Counted from the stretch's first letter, positions 7,983-17,496 are shown. The stretch: DNA of 64,000 nucleotides from Acidovorax soli (GCF_014207955.1 NZ_JACHLK010000011.1:62001-126000), one strand, 5' to 3'. Program-made: numbers and translations. Notes: generated by a model from the sequence alone, not told the origin.

Positions 7983-10900
7983 TTGAAAAACAAGATCCAT
8001 CGCATGGGCCTGACTGCTGCGGCCTTGCTCACACTGTCGCTGCCGTCCACTGCCTCCTTGCCCAAGCCGCCCCCCATCGCCCAGGAATTGCCCGCGGCCG
8101 AGTGCCTGGACGATGAGTCACCCGAAAGCCGGCAGCGCCGGGGGTCCCGATTGCTGGTGCATGAGAAGCTGGCCTACCACCTGCAGCGGCTGCGATCGGA
8201 CAACCACCATCCGCTGGCGGAGTACCGCTGCGAGGGATCGGGCAAGACCTACCACGCACGCATCGCGGACGATGCCGTCACCGTGGAGTCGCGTTACCTG
8301 CGCGAGGGCACAGTGCATGCCACCGTGGACTTCCAGAAGTCGCGGCGGCACGGGGTGCTGCGCACCCTGTGGCCCGATGGGGCGGTGCAGTCGGTGGAGT
8401 ACTACTGCCGGGGCCAGCCGGTGGGGTTTCACCGCTACCAAGACGCAGCAGGCCGCCTGGTGGCGATTGCGGACCATGCCCACAGCGACTACCGCTGGCG
8501 GCGGCGCCTGCCGGGCATGACCACGACCATAGAACCCGCGACCGAAGCGGGCAAGTCCGACCGCGTGGTGCAACAGCCCCTGTCCGACATCATCCGCATC
8601 CGCATGCTGTTCGGCGTGCAGGGCGCGCATGTGAGCGCCCCTGCACTGCAGCAGCTTGCCGTGGGGGGCTACCAGTCGCTGAACCCCGAGGCGCGCCTGG
8701 CGCAACTGGTGACGGCCGGCGACCAGGGGTGGATCACGCTGGAGGGCCGGCGCGTGCGGATCATCAACGCCCCCATGGACTACACGCCCTTCTGGGAGGT
8801 GTACGAGCGCGAGCGCAAGGGCCTGCCTGGGGCCGATCCGCTGCCCTCTGAAACCAAGGAGCTGCTGGCCTGCCCCTGGATCGACGAGGCCATGGCGCCG
8901 CCGCTGCCGCACCGCGCGCTGGCCCGCCCGGCCGTTGCCGCCCTGACGGATGCAGAGCGCCAAGCCACCCCCCGTGCACGGTATGAGGCGTGCCTGCAGC
9001 AGCCGACACCCACCTGCCTGATGCCCTTCGCCCTGCCCCTGGCGCTCAATGAGCAGAGCAGCCGTGAGCTCTTGCTGCGTGCTACTGCGGTGGCAGCACT
9101 GGAGACGCGCCAGCCGGGTGTGGCCAAACCAGCCATCGAGGAACTGTTCGCCAAGGAGTCTGGGTTCAACCTGCCCAATCCGCACTTTGCGTTGCCGGAG
9201 TTGCTGCGCGCGCAGGCAGCGCTGCGCGCAGGGGACAAGGCGCGTGCCGAGGTGCATGCCAAGGCCGCGCTGGTCCACGCGCAGCGCGTGGCACCGACCT
9301 ATTCAGTCCAAACCACCCTGAATGCGCTCAAGCGCGTAGGTCCCGAGTTGGCGCGCATGGGCTTTGCAGACCTGGCGAGCAGCGCCTCTGAGCAATTGAA
9401 AGCCAGCGACGCACTCAGTGCCGCGGAGATACTGGCAGCCGCGGGCGAGACCCATGCCCGGGCGGGCCGGCTGGAGGCCGCGGCAAACGCGTTGGCGCTG
9501 TTGCGCCAACCCGAGGAGGTTCGGCAGGTGCCAGACTCCCCCCGCGGCAAGCAAGAGTGGAGCTATTACTCACCGCCCACAGCCCAGACTCATGCGTTCG
9601 CACGGATCGCACAGGCCCTTGCCCAAAAAGGAGACACCGAACAGGCGCGCGCAATGCTGGCCAAGGCCGAAGCAGCATTCGAGCGAACGTCCGGCTCCTT
9701 CTTCGACGCCGGGGCGACCCGGCTGGCCTTGGCACTTGCGCATGCTGCGGCGGGCAACCCGACTCCCGCCCAAGGCTTGGCCAAACCGCCCGGCAACGAG
9801 CAGTGGAACGATGTGCGCTGGGACGCCATACAGCGGCAGGCGCTGGAAGGCCTGTGCGACGCCGGACGGGCTGCCTACTGGATGGACCGGCGGGCCTACC
9901 CGCACGTGCAGATTCCCAAGCCTTCGGAGTCGTTCGCCTTTGCGCGCTTTGGTGCCCTGGCAGCTGCGCACATGCGGTGCGGGCAGGTCCAGCAGGCGCG
10001 CTCGCTGTTGGAGCAGGCCAAGAGCTACCGATTGCCAACTCCGCCAGGCGACGTCGTGAACGCGGCACCAAGAAACGAAGGCATTGCCAGCGCGATGCTG
10101 GAAGCGGGCCAGTGGGACATGCTGGTCGAGTGGGCGGCAGGGCGCAGCCTGGGCCAGGGGTTTCAGATCCGGTGGGCCGAGCGCCAGGCCGAGGCCGGAG
10201 ACCGGGCCGCCGCGCGCACCAGGCTGGCCACACTGGCCAACGCGCAAGGTCGCATGGCGGAAGTCACCCGCATCCAGCTGATGCTAGCGCAGGCACGTGT
10301 GGAGGCCGGCACGGGCCGGCCCGACTCGGCCCTGTTGTCGGCCGCGCATGCGGCGGCATCGGCCATCGACCGGCCACAGGATCGTGCCCAGGCCCTGCTT
10401 GCCGTGGCGCGGGTCTATGCCGCAGCAGGCGAGCCCACCACCAAGGTCAGGCAAGCACTGGTTGCGGCGCGCGCAGGCTTCGATACCGTGCTGGGCGGCA
10501 ACAGCCCACGGCAGGCTCCCGTGGATTTCAGCTTCGCTGGTATGCAGCTGGGCCTGGTAGCCCAGGAATTCGTAGCCGCCGGATCGCTGGAAGAGGCGCT
10601 GGCAACGGCAACCCAACCCTACCTGCGGCCCGGAGCACTGGCCGCAGGGCACCAGACCCAGGGCCTCGATGCACGTGTCGAGGCGGCGATCTGGGCCCAC
10701 AAGGCCCCTGGCATGGGTCCCCGGGCAGCCCAGTCCGCCTTCGAGGCACTGCCCCCAGGCACCGCCAAGGCTCAAGCCCTCGACCAGGTACTGCGGACCA
10801 CCGGCACCGGGCGTGCTGCAGCAGCAGCGACCTGGAAGGACATGGCCCTGCGCGAGCTGGCAGCCAACGGCACTTACTTCGAGGCTGCCGCGTCCTCCTA

Positions 10901-11393
10901 CGAGCGGCGGGCACTGGTCGGCCTGTTTGCCAGCTGGATGCGGTCGCTGCAGCCCCACCAGAGCCAGCCCCTGCTGAGCACCACGCAGCTGGAACAACTG
11001 GCGCGGCAGGCCCGGCGCATCGGCAATGCAGGATGGCAAGCCCGCAGCCTGTGTGAACTGGGCGCCACCGGCATCTTGCTGGGCCTGCCCGCAGGTGCAC
11101 CCCTGCTGCAGGAAGGCAGCAAGTTGGCGATCGGGTACGACAGCAAGTTCTATCCCCTCGACCCACCCCCGACTGGTGCTTGTGCCCACTGGTCACGCCA
11201 GGCCGGCGAGAAAGAGGCTGCGGCAACCTTGGTGGACCGCACGATGTGGACGCTGCGCGGCGCGGTGACCCGCACGCCCGAAGGTCAGCACCCGACCCAG
11301 CCACGCGACCTGCTCAACACATCCCTCGCCCTGTTCGAGGCGGAGCAGGGCGAATTACCGCTGGACTGGGCCCAGCCCTATTGGCGAGACTGA
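7983..11393 (+). CDS. Large exported alpha-helical-repeat protein, function unknown
   Basis: About 1136 residues from a proposed TTG start at 7983. GAGGGAG is placed 6 bases upstream, and the start gives a clean signal peptide (KNKIHRMGLTAAALLTLSLPSTAS). An ATG at 8004 is the alternative, and a longer in-frame frame begins at 7884. Residues about 80-150 contain a MORN/YwqK-like stretch (GVLRTLWPDGAVQSVEYYC, GQPVGFHRYQDAAG). From about residue 390 to the end it is a long array of degenerate TPR/SEL1-like helical pairs rich in Ala (for example IAQALAQKGDTEQARAMLAKAE and RAQALLAVARVYAAAGEP). No catalytic motif is seen. It is monocistronic, with convergent unknown gene 11416-11844 close behind. 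A periplasmic scaffold or interaction protein is a reasonable guess. Confidence 0.85.
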   Translation: MKNKIHRMGLTAAALLTLSLPSTASLPKPPPIAQELPAAECLDDESPESRQRRGSRLLVHEKLAYHLQRLRSDNHHPLAEYRCEGSGKTYHARIADDAVTVESRYLREGTVHATVDFQKSRRHGVLRTLWPDGAVQSVEYYCRGQPVGFHRYQDAAGRLVAIADHAHSDYRWRRRLPGMTTTIEPATEAGKSDRVVQQPLSDIIRIRMLFGVQGAHVSAPALQQLAVGGYQSLNPEARLAQLVTAGDQGWITLEGRRVRIINAPMDYTPFWEVYERERKGLPGADPLPSETKELLACPWIDEAMAPPLPHRALARPAVAALTDAERQATPRARYEACLQQPTPTCLMPFALPLALNEQSSRELLLRATAVAALETRQPGVAKPAIEELFAKESGFNLPNPHFALPELLRAQAALRAGDKARAEVHAKAALVHAQRVAPTYSVQTTLNALKRVGPELARMGFADLASSASEQLKASDALSAAEILAAAGETHARAGRLEAAANALALLRQPEEVRQVPDSPRGKQEWSYYSPPTAQTHAFARIAQALAQKGDTEQARAMLAKAEAAFERTSGSFFDAGATRLALALAHAAAGNPTPAQGLAKPPGNEQWNDVRWDAIQRQALEGLCDAGRAAYWMDRRAYPHVQIPKPSESFAFARFGALAAAHMRCGQVQQARSLLEQAKSYRLPTPPGDVVNAAPRNEGIASAMLEAGQWDMLVEWAAGRSLGQGFQIRWAERQAEAGDRAAARTRLATLANAQGRMAEVTRIQLMLAQARVEAGTGRPDSALLSAAHAAASAIDRPQDRAQALLAVARVYAAAGEPTTKVRQALVAARAGFDTVLGGNSPRQAPVDFSFAGMQLGLVAQEFVAAGSLEEALATATQPYLRPGALAAGHQTQGLDARVEAAIWAHKAPGMGPRAAQSAFEALPPGTAKAQALDQVLRTTGTGRAAAAATWKDMALRELAANGTYFEAAASSYERRALVGLFASWMRSLQPHQSQPLLSTTQLEQLARQARRIGNAGWQARSLCELGATGILLGLPAGAPLLQEGSKLAIGYDSKFYPLDPPPTGACAHWSRQAGEKEAAATLVDRTMWTLRGAVTRTPEGQHPTQPRDLLNTSLALFEAEQGELPLDWAQPYWRD

Positions 11394-11415
11394 TGCGGCA
11401 GCATCTTTGGCAGGT

Positions 11416-11844
11416 TCACGCACCCAGGTACTTGCGCATGAAGGCCTCGTCAACCACCGCATCCCGCGGTAGCGCCTGCAACTCGCCGCGCAGGTCCGCG
11501 GTATGCGGGACCTCCTCGGCCTGCTCGGTGTAGCCCTCCATCAACCGCAGCAGCTCGCCCGCCGTGATGGGCCGGGCCGCCGCAATGGCATAGCGCTCGC
11601 GCTGGCGCGACAGGCCCAGCCACTGCCCCAGGGATCTGGGCTGCCGGCCTTGCCAGGTGAGTGCGTAGAACAAGCCCCAGGCATCGAGGAGCCAGGCCAG
11701 CCCGCCCTCGCCCAGGTGGTTGATGCCGATGTCGAGTTCGCCGCGCTTGGCATCAAGCCGGCCGATGCCGTCGAACCAGCCCTGGGGCGTGATGGCAATG
11801 CGCCGGTGGCTGCTGAGGATGAAGGGGGCTTGCATGGCGATCAT
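11416..11844 (-). CDS. Uncharacterised 142-residue protein
   Basis: Soluble, no signal peptide. It starts at MIAMQAPFIL (11844) or at the internal ATG 11835. Visible features are FILSSHRRIAITPQGWFDGIGRLD, then a Trp-rich centre (GLAWLLDAWGLFYALTWQG) and a charged C-terminus ending FMRKYLGA. Codon use fits the genome. It is convergent with the large exported protein (22-base gap). I recognise no family. Confidence 0.6.
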   Translation of the reverse strand: MIAMQAPFILSSHRRIAITPQGWFDGIGRLDAKRGELDIGINHLGEGGLAWLLDAWGLFYALTWQGRQPRSLGQWLGLSRQRERYAIAAARPITAGELLRLMEGYTEQAEEVPHTADLRGELQALPRDAVVDEAFMRKYLGA

Positions 11845-11947
11845 GGTGCCGCGCGCAGCGGCGTTGCCGGGGTGCCGACGCGGGGGCGAAAGGAAAGTGG
11901 GGGGTGATCACCATCACGCGTGACCGGTGCCGCTTGCCCTGGCCAGT

Positions 11948-13060
11948 ATGCCGCATGGTGTATCTTCAATGGTTCGCGCACTGCGCCGCCCGCAACACTT
12001 TGTGACACTCTGGGCATGCCCACCCGAAGTCCCATTGAACGACACCACTTTTTCTTCCCCTTCGCCAAGCCGGCCCGCTGTTGATCGCAGCGGCGCCCCT
12101 GCCCTGTTGTCCGTGGTCTGCCCCATGTTCAACGAAGAGGCCACGCTGGATCTCTTTTTTGCGCAACTGGTACCGGTGCTGGCGCAGACCGGCTTGGCGT
12201 TCGAGATCGTGTGCGTGAACGATGGCAGCCGCGATGGCACGCTGGCGCGGTTGCAGACGCTGCGCGCCACGGTGCCGGGCCTGCGGGTGGTCGACCTGTC
12301 GCGCAATTTCGGCAAGGAGGCGGCGCTGACCGCAGGCATCGACCATGCGCTGGGCGCGGCGGTGGTGCCCATCGACGCCGACCTGCAGGACCCGCCCGAG
12401 CTGATCCTGGAGATGGTGCGGCTGTGGCAGCAGGGCTTTGACGTGGTGCTGGCCCAGCGCACGGACCGCAGCGCCGACCATGTGCTCAAGCGCAAGACCT
12501 CGGAGTGGTTCTACCGGCTGCACAACCGCATTTCCGACTCACGCATTCCGCCCAATGTGGGTGACTTCCGGCTCATGGACCGCCAGGTGGTGGATGCGCT
12601 CAAGCGCCTGCCCGAGCGGCGCCGCTTCATGAAGGGCTTGTTCGCCTGGGTGGGCTTTCGCCAGGCGACGATTCCCTACGCCCGGCCGGCCCGCGCGGCC
12701 GGGGACAGCAAATTCTCGGGCTGGAGCCTGTGGAACCTGGCGGTGGAGGGGCTGACCTCGTTTTCTACCGTGCCGCTGCGCATCTGGACCTACCTGGGCC
12801 TGGCAGTCGCGCTGCTGGCCTTTGCCTACGGTCTGGTGATCGTGGGCCAGGTGCTGCTGTTCGGGCGCGATGCGCCGGGCTATGCCTCGCTGATCACGGT
12901 GGTGCTGTTCCTGGGCGGGCTGCAGCTCATCGGCCTGGGCGTGATCGGCGAATACCTGGGCCGGGTCTACATGGAGTCCAAGGGACGCCCCGTCTACATC
13001 GTGCGCGAGGAGGCCGATGGCGGCGCCGCGCAGCCCCCGCACCACCGCGACGCCCCCTGA
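11948..13060 (+). CDS. gtrB: GtrB/ArnC-like polyprenyl-phosphate glycosyltransferase (GT2)
   Basis: Family 2 glycosyltransferase that should load a sugar onto undecaprenyl phosphate on the cytoplasmic face. The GT-A core begins LLSVVCPMFNEEATLDLFF, with VCVNDGSRDGT, DLSRNFGKEAALTAGIDHA, PIDADLQDPPELI (catalytic Asp cluster) and GDFRLMDRQV. Two C-terminal membrane helices follow (IWTYLGLAVALLAFAYGLVIV and VLFLGGLQLIGLGVIGEYLGR), as in GtrB/DPM1 proteins. Family members start close to the LLSVVCP strand, so the true start may be downstream of 11948 (a TTG near 12035); upstream starts lack a ribosome site. It heads an operon with gtrA and two GT-C-like genes, the arrangement of O-antigen or surface glycosylation modules. 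Confidence 0.9.
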   Translation: MPHGVSSMVRALRRPQHFVTLWACPPEVPLNDTTFSSPSPSRPAVDRSGAPALLSVVCPMFNEEATLDLFFAQLVPVLAQTGLAFEIVCVNDGSRDGTLARLQTLRATVPGLRVVDLSRNFGKEAALTAGIDHALGAAVVPIDADLQDPPELILEMVRLWQQGFDVVLAQRTDRSADHVLKRKTSEWFYRLHNRISDSRIPPNVGDFRLMDRQVVDALKRLPERRRFMKGLFAWVGFRQATIPYARPARAAGDSKFSGWSLWNLAVEGLTSFSTVPLRIWTYLGLAVALLAFAYGLVIVGQVLLFGRDAPGYASLITVVLFLGGLQLIGLGVIGEYLGRVYMESKGRPVYIVREEADGGAAQPPHHRDAP

Positions 13061-13095
13061 CCAGGGCGCGCGCTTTTTTCCTTTTGCCTGCTTTC

Positions 13096-13470
13096 ATGAA
13101 CACTTCTCGGTCATTGATCGGATTCGCGCTGATCGGTGTGCTGTCCACCCTCACGCATGTGTGCGTTGCCACCTTCTGCATCGAGCTGCTGGGCGCACGG
13201 CCGCCCGTGGCCAATGTGGTGGCCTTTGCCGTGGCCACCATGTTTTCGTACACCGCCAACACGCTGCTGAGCTTTGGCCAGCGGCTGAGCGCGGCCACCG
13301 CCTGGCGCTTTGGCCTGGTGGCGGGTGCCGGCGGCGTGGTCAGCACCTGCATCACCTGGGTGGTGGAGCAGGCCGGCGGCCACTATGCAATAGGCATCGC
13401 GCTGGTGGTGACGGTGATCCCGGCCTTCAGCTACCTGGGCCACCGGTTCTTCACCTACCGCGTGCGCTGA
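13096..13470 (+). CDS. gtrA: GtrA-like polyprenyl-linked sugar flippase
   Basis: A 124-residue protein with four membrane segments (SLIGFALIGVLSTLTHVCV; VVAFAVATMFSYTANTLL; FGLVAGAGGVVSTCITWVV; IGIALVVTVIPAFSYLGHRFF), exactly the GtrA/DPMS3 size and pattern, including the ending YLGHRFFTYR. GtrA is thought to flip the undecaprenyl-P-sugar made by GtrB to the periplasm. It starts 35 bases after gtrB, and its stop overlaps the next gene's start by one base (TGATG), so translation is likely coupled. Confidence 0.93.
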   Translation: MNTSRSLIGFALIGVLSTLTHVCVATFCIELLGARPPVANVVAFAVATMFSYTANTLLSFGQRLSAATAWRFGLVAGAGGVVSTCITWVVEQAGGHYAIGIALVVTVIPAFSYLGHRFFTYRVR

Positions 13471-15329
13471 TGGGCCCGTCATCGCAACAGGCTGGCTGGC
13501 GCCAGAACCTCATCGCCCTGTGCCTGCTGGCACTGCTGGTCTTTGTGCTGCATGGCAGCGCGCTGCACGCCAACTGGCGCTGGGACGACGGCACGCACCT
13601 GTTCAACACCACGCAGTACACGCCGTGGTCGGTGTTCCTCAACCCCGAGGTGACGCGCGCCGCATCGGGCAACCAGTTCGCGCCCTGGAACCTGTTCATC
13701 TACCAGCTCAACAGCGCCCTGTTCGGCATGGCGCCGCAGGCCTTCTACCTGCACCACCTGCTGTCGCTGGCCCTGGCCGCATGGGCCCTGTACCTGCTGC
13801 TGCGCCAGTGGCTGCAGCCCTGGCGCGCGCTGCTGGCGCCGGCCTTGCTCGTGGCGGGTGTGCCGGCCTTCCACATGGCGCAGCAGCTGATGGTGGGGCA
13901 CTACCTGGATGGGCTGGCATTTGCCTGCCTGGCGCTGTGGGCGCAACTGCGCGCCCTGGAGCGCAGGCAATGGCGCTGGGCCTGGCTGGCGGCCGTGCTG
14001 TACCTGGTGTCCACGCTGTGCAAGGAGGTCTATGTGCCGTGGATCGCGCTGGCGCTGTTCATGCCGCTGGGCGCCGCAACCGCCCCCATGCCGTGGTTGC
14101 AGCGCTGGCGCTACGCCCTGCCCGCGCTGGCCGTGGCGCTGGGCTATGCGGCGGTGCGCGTTCTGGTGTTCTCGGGCGCGGGCGGCTACCAGCCCAGCAC
14201 GCTGACCGGCTGGCACGATGTGCCCGGCGTGCTCGGCGCCATGGCCCGCATGCTGAGCCAGGGGCTGGTGGGCCCGGGCCTGCTGGGGCTGCTGGCCACG
14301 GCGCTGTGCGCAGCCTGTGCGCTTGCCCACCTGGCCACGCAGCCGCCGCAGGCCCGCCTCAAGGCCCTGGCGGCCTTTGCCGCGGCGATCACGGTGGTCG
14401 GCTTTCCGCTTTTGTTCGTGGCGCGGCCGGGGCTGGACTGGCAGCTCCACGCCCGCCTGCTGTGGGTGCCCTGGGCCGCGCTGTGCGTGCTGTGGTGCCT
14501 GCCCTGGCCGCAGCGCCTGGCGCGCTGGCATGCGCTGGCGCTGCTGGTTTTCATCGCCGCAGCGGGCCAGCAGGCCTGGGTGCAGCGCCAGCATGACCGC
14601 CCCATCGAGGCCATGTTCGACGCGCACTACGGCTTTGCCCTGCAGCCGCCGGCCGGCCAGGTGCTGCTGCCTGTGCAGTTCAACACCCCGGGGTACATGG
14701 CCGCGGTCGCCATGAGTGCCCTGGCGGCGCGCGAGCGCATGGAGCCCGGGCGGGCGCACGCCCACCCCGCCCTGCTGCACCGTTGGCCCGCCGATGCCGG
14801 CGAGCGAGCGCGCATCCGCGTCTGGCAGGAGGGCTGCCAGTGCCTTGCGCCACTGGACACACTGCCCCCCGCACAGCAGCAGGCCGCACTGCACGCGCAG
14901 CTGGACGACCAGGCCATCGCGGCACCGCTGCGCCAGCCCCTGCCCTACATCGCCAACGATTGGGGCGGTGCCATCGACGCCATCACCACCGAAGGCGGCG
15001 TGGTGCACGTGCGGGGCTGGACGCCGACCCTGGGCGCTGGCAGAAAGCTGTTCCTGACGGGCTTTGCCGGCGTACCGCCCGTGACCCTGGAAGGCGTGCA
15101 GCGGCCCGATGTGGCCAGCGCGCACGGCCGCGCCGACATGCAGGACGCGGGCTTCCATGCCACGCTGCGCTTTGCCAGCCCAGAGGCCGCCCAGGCCGCC
15201 GCCGCCAGCCTGTGCGCGGTGGTGGCCGGCCAGTTGCCGGGGCAGGAGCACCACTTCCTGATGCTGCCCATCGAAGGCGGGACGCGCTGCCAGAACGCGC
15301 TGATGCCGGCCAGGACACGCCCGCTATGA
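13470..15329 (+). CDS. Multi-membrane GT-C-like glycosyltransferase, paralogue 1
   Basis: A 619-residue membrane protein with about 10-11 hydrophobic segments, starting LIALCLLALLVFVLHGSALH. The first periplasmic loop has WRWDDGTHLF, an acidic pair where GT-C enzymes keep their catalytic Asp, then SGNQFAPWNLFIYQLN, HMAQQLMVGHYLDG and CKEVYVPWIAL. A soluble C-terminal region of about 200 residues ends with a beta-rich domain (AIDAITTEGGVVHVRGWTP). It sits where Gtr clusters carry their type-specific transferase, so it probably moves the GtrB/GtrA-delivered sugar to a periplasmic acceptor such as O-antigen. The acceptor is unknown. Coupled to gtrA (1-base overlap) and to paralogue 2 (ATGA overlap). 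Confidence 0.85.
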   Translation: MGPSSQQAGWRQNLIALCLLALLVFVLHGSALHANWRWDDGTHLFNTTQYTPWSVFLNPEVTRAASGNQFAPWNLFIYQLNSALFGMAPQAFYLHHLLSLALAAWALYLLLRQWLQPWRALLAPALLVAGVPAFHMAQQLMVGHYLDGLAFACLALWAQLRALERRQWRWAWLAAVLYLVSTLCKEVYVPWIALALFMPLGAATAPMPWLQRWRYALPALAVALGYAAVRVLVFSGAGGYQPSTLTGWHDVPGVLGAMARMLSQGLVGPGLLGLLATALCAACALAHLATQPPQARLKALAAFAAAITVVGFPLLFVARPGLDWQLHARLLWVPWAALCVLWCLPWPQRLARWHALALLVFIAAAGQQAWVQRQHDRPIEAMFDAHYGFALQPPAGQVLLPVQFNTPGYMAAVAMSALAARERMEPGRAHAHPALLHRWPADAGERARIRVWQEGCQCLAPLDTLPPAQQQAALHAQLDDQAIAAPLRQPLPYIANDWGGAIDAITTEGGVVHVRGWTPTLGAGRKLFLTGFAGVPPVTLEGVQRPDVASAHGRADMQDAGFHATLRFASPEAAQAAAASLCAVVAGQLPGQEHHFLMLPIEGGTRCQNALMPARTRPL

Positions 15330-17245
15330 CACAGCAGCGCATGACGATCCCTCCCGCCCAACCCACCCAACCCACCCAACCCAACAAACCCGCCTGGGCG
15401 GCCGATCTGGCCGTGCTGGGCGCGCTGTGCCTGCTGGCGTTTGCGGTGCACGGCAGCGCCCTGCAAGGCTTCTGGCGCTGGGATGATGGCCAGCATCTTT
15501 TCTTCCTCGGCCTGTACAGCCCCTGGTCGGTTTTCCTGGACCCGCAGGTGACGCGCACCGTCTCGGGCAACCAGTTCGCGCCCTGGAACCTGTTTGTCTA
15601 CCAGGTCAACCACGCGCTCTTCGGCCTCAACCCCCTGCCCTACTACGTGCACCACCTGCTGTCGCTGGTCGGCGCTGCGGGCGCGCTGTACCTGCTGCTG
15701 CGCCGCTGGCTCGGGCGCTGGCAGGCGCTTGTGCCCGCGGCGCTGCTGTTGATCGGGGCCCCTGCGGTCCACATGGCCCAGCAGTTGATGGTGGGGCACT
15801 ACCTGGACGGGATGCTGTTCGCCTGCCTGGGCCTGTGGGCCTATGTCCATGCCGTGCAGAAAGCGCAGTGGCGCTGGGCCTTGCTGGCCGCGGGGTTCTA
15901 CCTGCTGTCGACCCTGTGCAAGGAGGTCTACGTCCCCTGGATCGCCCTGTACCTGCTGCTGCCGCTGCCTGCGGGCTCGCCCCGCGGCTGGGCGCGCTGG
16001 CGCTTTGCGGGCCCGGCGCTGGCCGTGGCACTGGCGTACGCGGCACTTCGCATCGCCGTTTTTTCAGGCGTGGGCGGATACCACCGGCACGCCCTGGACA
16101 GCTGGCGCGCCGTGCTGGCCTTTGCCGGCGAGCTGGCGCGCGTGCTGACCGATGGCCTGCTGGGCACTGGCGTGTTGGGCGTGGCGGCGGGCGCGCTGTG
16201 CCTGGCCTGCGCCGTGGCGGGCGTGCTGGCACAGCCTGCCCCGGCACGCCCCCGCATGCTGGTGGGGCTGGGGGCTGCGACCGTGGTCGTGGTCTTTCCG
16301 CTGCTGTTCGCGGTACAGGACTATGCGGACTGGATGGTCTACACGCGCTTTCTCTGGGTGCCCTGGGCCGCCGCGTGCGTGCTGTGGTCGCTGAAGTGGC
16401 CCGCGCCCCTGGCGCGCTGGAAGACGGCGGCCCTGCTTGTCTTCGTGGCGGCGGCGGCGCAGCAGTCGCTGGCCCAGCGCGCGCATGATCGCCCCATTGA
16501 CGCCATGTTCGAGGCGCACTACGCCTTCGCCATGCAGCCGCCAGCGGGGCAGATCCTGGCGCCGTTCGAGTTCTTCTCGCCCATCTCCATGACCTCGATG
16601 ATCATGAACGCGAATGCAGCGCAGTGGATCCTCGAGCCGGGCAAGCCCCATGCGCGGCCGGCCCTGCTGCGTGCCGCACCGGCCGATGCCGCCGAGCGCG
16701 CGCGCATCCGGGTATGGAGCGAGAAGTGCCTGTGCCTGGTGCCGCTCACCAGCCTTCCGCCCGGGCAGCAGGATGACGCGGTGCGATCCCACCTGGTCAA
16801 TGCCGGCGCCGTCCTGCAGCTGGGCAAACCCCTCCCGCCCATGGCCCACGGGTACGCGGGGTCCATCGACGAGATCACCGTCGTGGGCCGCCAGGTGCAC
16901 CTGTCGGGCTGGACGCCCACCATCGGCACCGGCCGCAAGCTGGTGATCACGGGACTGCCCCCCGAGGCCCAGGCGCGGCTTGACGAATTGGTCAGCACCG
17001 AGCGCCCTGACGTCGTGCAGGCCTACCGGCGGCCCGACATGCTGCTGTCGGGTTTTCGCGCAAGGCTCAGCTTTGCCGACGAAGCAAGCGCGCAGGCGGG
17101 CAGCAAGGCGCTGTGCGCCCTGTTCCCCGGCCAGTTGACGGGCCAGGAACACCAGTTCCTGCTGCTGCCCGTGCAGGGCCGGCAGCTTTGCAACGAGGCG
17201 CTGATACCGGAGGCGACCCGGCTGGCGAGCGGGGACGGGCCATAG
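15326..17245 (+). CDS. Multi-membrane GT-C-like glycosyltransferase, paralogue 2
   Basis: A 639-residue tandem paralogue of the preceding gene, sharing long identical blocks along the whole length (WRWDDG, SGNQFAPWNLF, HMAQQLMVGHYLDG, STLCKEVYVPWIAL, RARIRVW, HLSGWTPTIGTGRKL). It begins with a short Pro-Thr-Gln tract (PTQPTQPTQP) encoded by tandem 9-base repeats at about 15358-15385. Its ATG overlaps the previous stop (ATGA). The first-loop acidic pair and the C-terminal beta domain are intact, so both copies look functional. Divergence between the copies suggests different acceptors or linkages. It is followed at once by a decayed fragment of a third copy. Confidence 0.85.
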   Translation: MTQQRMTIPPAQPTQPTQPNKPAWAADLAVLGALCLLAFAVHGSALQGFWRWDDGQHLFFLGLYSPWSVFLDPQVTRTVSGNQFAPWNLFVYQVNHALFGLNPLPYYVHHLLSLVGAAGALYLLLRRWLGRWQALVPAALLLIGAPAVHMAQQLMVGHYLDGMLFACLGLWAYVHAVQKAQWRWALLAAGFYLLSTLCKEVYVPWIALYLLLPLPAGSPRGWARWRFAGPALAVALAYAALRIAVFSGVGGYHRHALDSWRAVLAFAGELARVLTDGLLGTGVLGVAAGALCLACAVAGVLAQPAPARPRMLVGLGAATVVVVFPLLFAVQDYADWMVYTRFLWVPWAAACVLWSLKWPAPLARWKTAALLVFVAAAAQQSLAQRAHDRPIDAMFEAHYAFAMQPPAGQILAPFEFFSPISMTSMIMNANAAQWILEPGKPHARPALLRAAPADAAERARIRVWSEKCLCLVPLTSLPPGQQDDAVRSHLVNAGAVLQLGKPLPPMAHGYAGSIDEITVVGRQVHLSGWTPTIGTGRKLVITGLPPEAQARLDELVSTERPDVVQAYRRPDMLLSGFRARLSFADEASAQAGSKALCALFPGQLTGQEHQFLLLPVQGRQLCNEALIPEATRLASGDGP

Positions 17246-17283
17246 ATGAGCCCGGGTTCGCGCGAAGCGAAACAGGCGTTGGC

Positions 17284-17421
17284 TTCGAGGCACACTGCGC
17301 CTTTGCGATGCGGCCGGCCGCGGCGGCAGATCCTGGCACCGTTCGAGTTCTTCTCGCCCCCTCTGCATGACCTCGATGGTTATGAACGCGCATGCGGCGC
17401 AGGGGGCTGGAGCCGGGCCAA
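17284..17421 (+). pseudogene. Decayed fragment of a third GT-C-like paralogue
   Basis: About 138 bases closely match paralogue 2 at about 16508-16645 (shared runs include CAGATCCTGGC and CCGTTCGAGTTCTTCTCGCCC, the matching frame coding APFEFFSP). A one-base length difference before CAGATCCTGGC breaks the frame, and nothing upstream or downstream of the fragment matches. It is a remnant left by tandem duplication and deletion. Confidence 0.75.
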
Positions 17422-17467
17422 AAGCGCTGTGACCGTGTGCGGACAACCAAGGCGACCCGCGGATGAA

Positions 17468-17490
17468 GGGCATGGCGCTGAGCCATGCCC
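17468..17490. terminator. Hairpin between convergent genes, terminator-like
   Basis: GGGCATGGC at 17468-17476 pairs perfectly with GCCATGCCC at 17482-17490 around a 5-base loop. A second small palindrome (GCTCAG/CTGAGC) follows. It lies between the glycosyltransferase operon and the convergent lipoprotein gene. There is no U-tract, so intrinsic termination is uncertain; it could block 3' decay or act with Rho. Confidence 0.4.
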
Positions 17491-17496
17491 CCCGGC

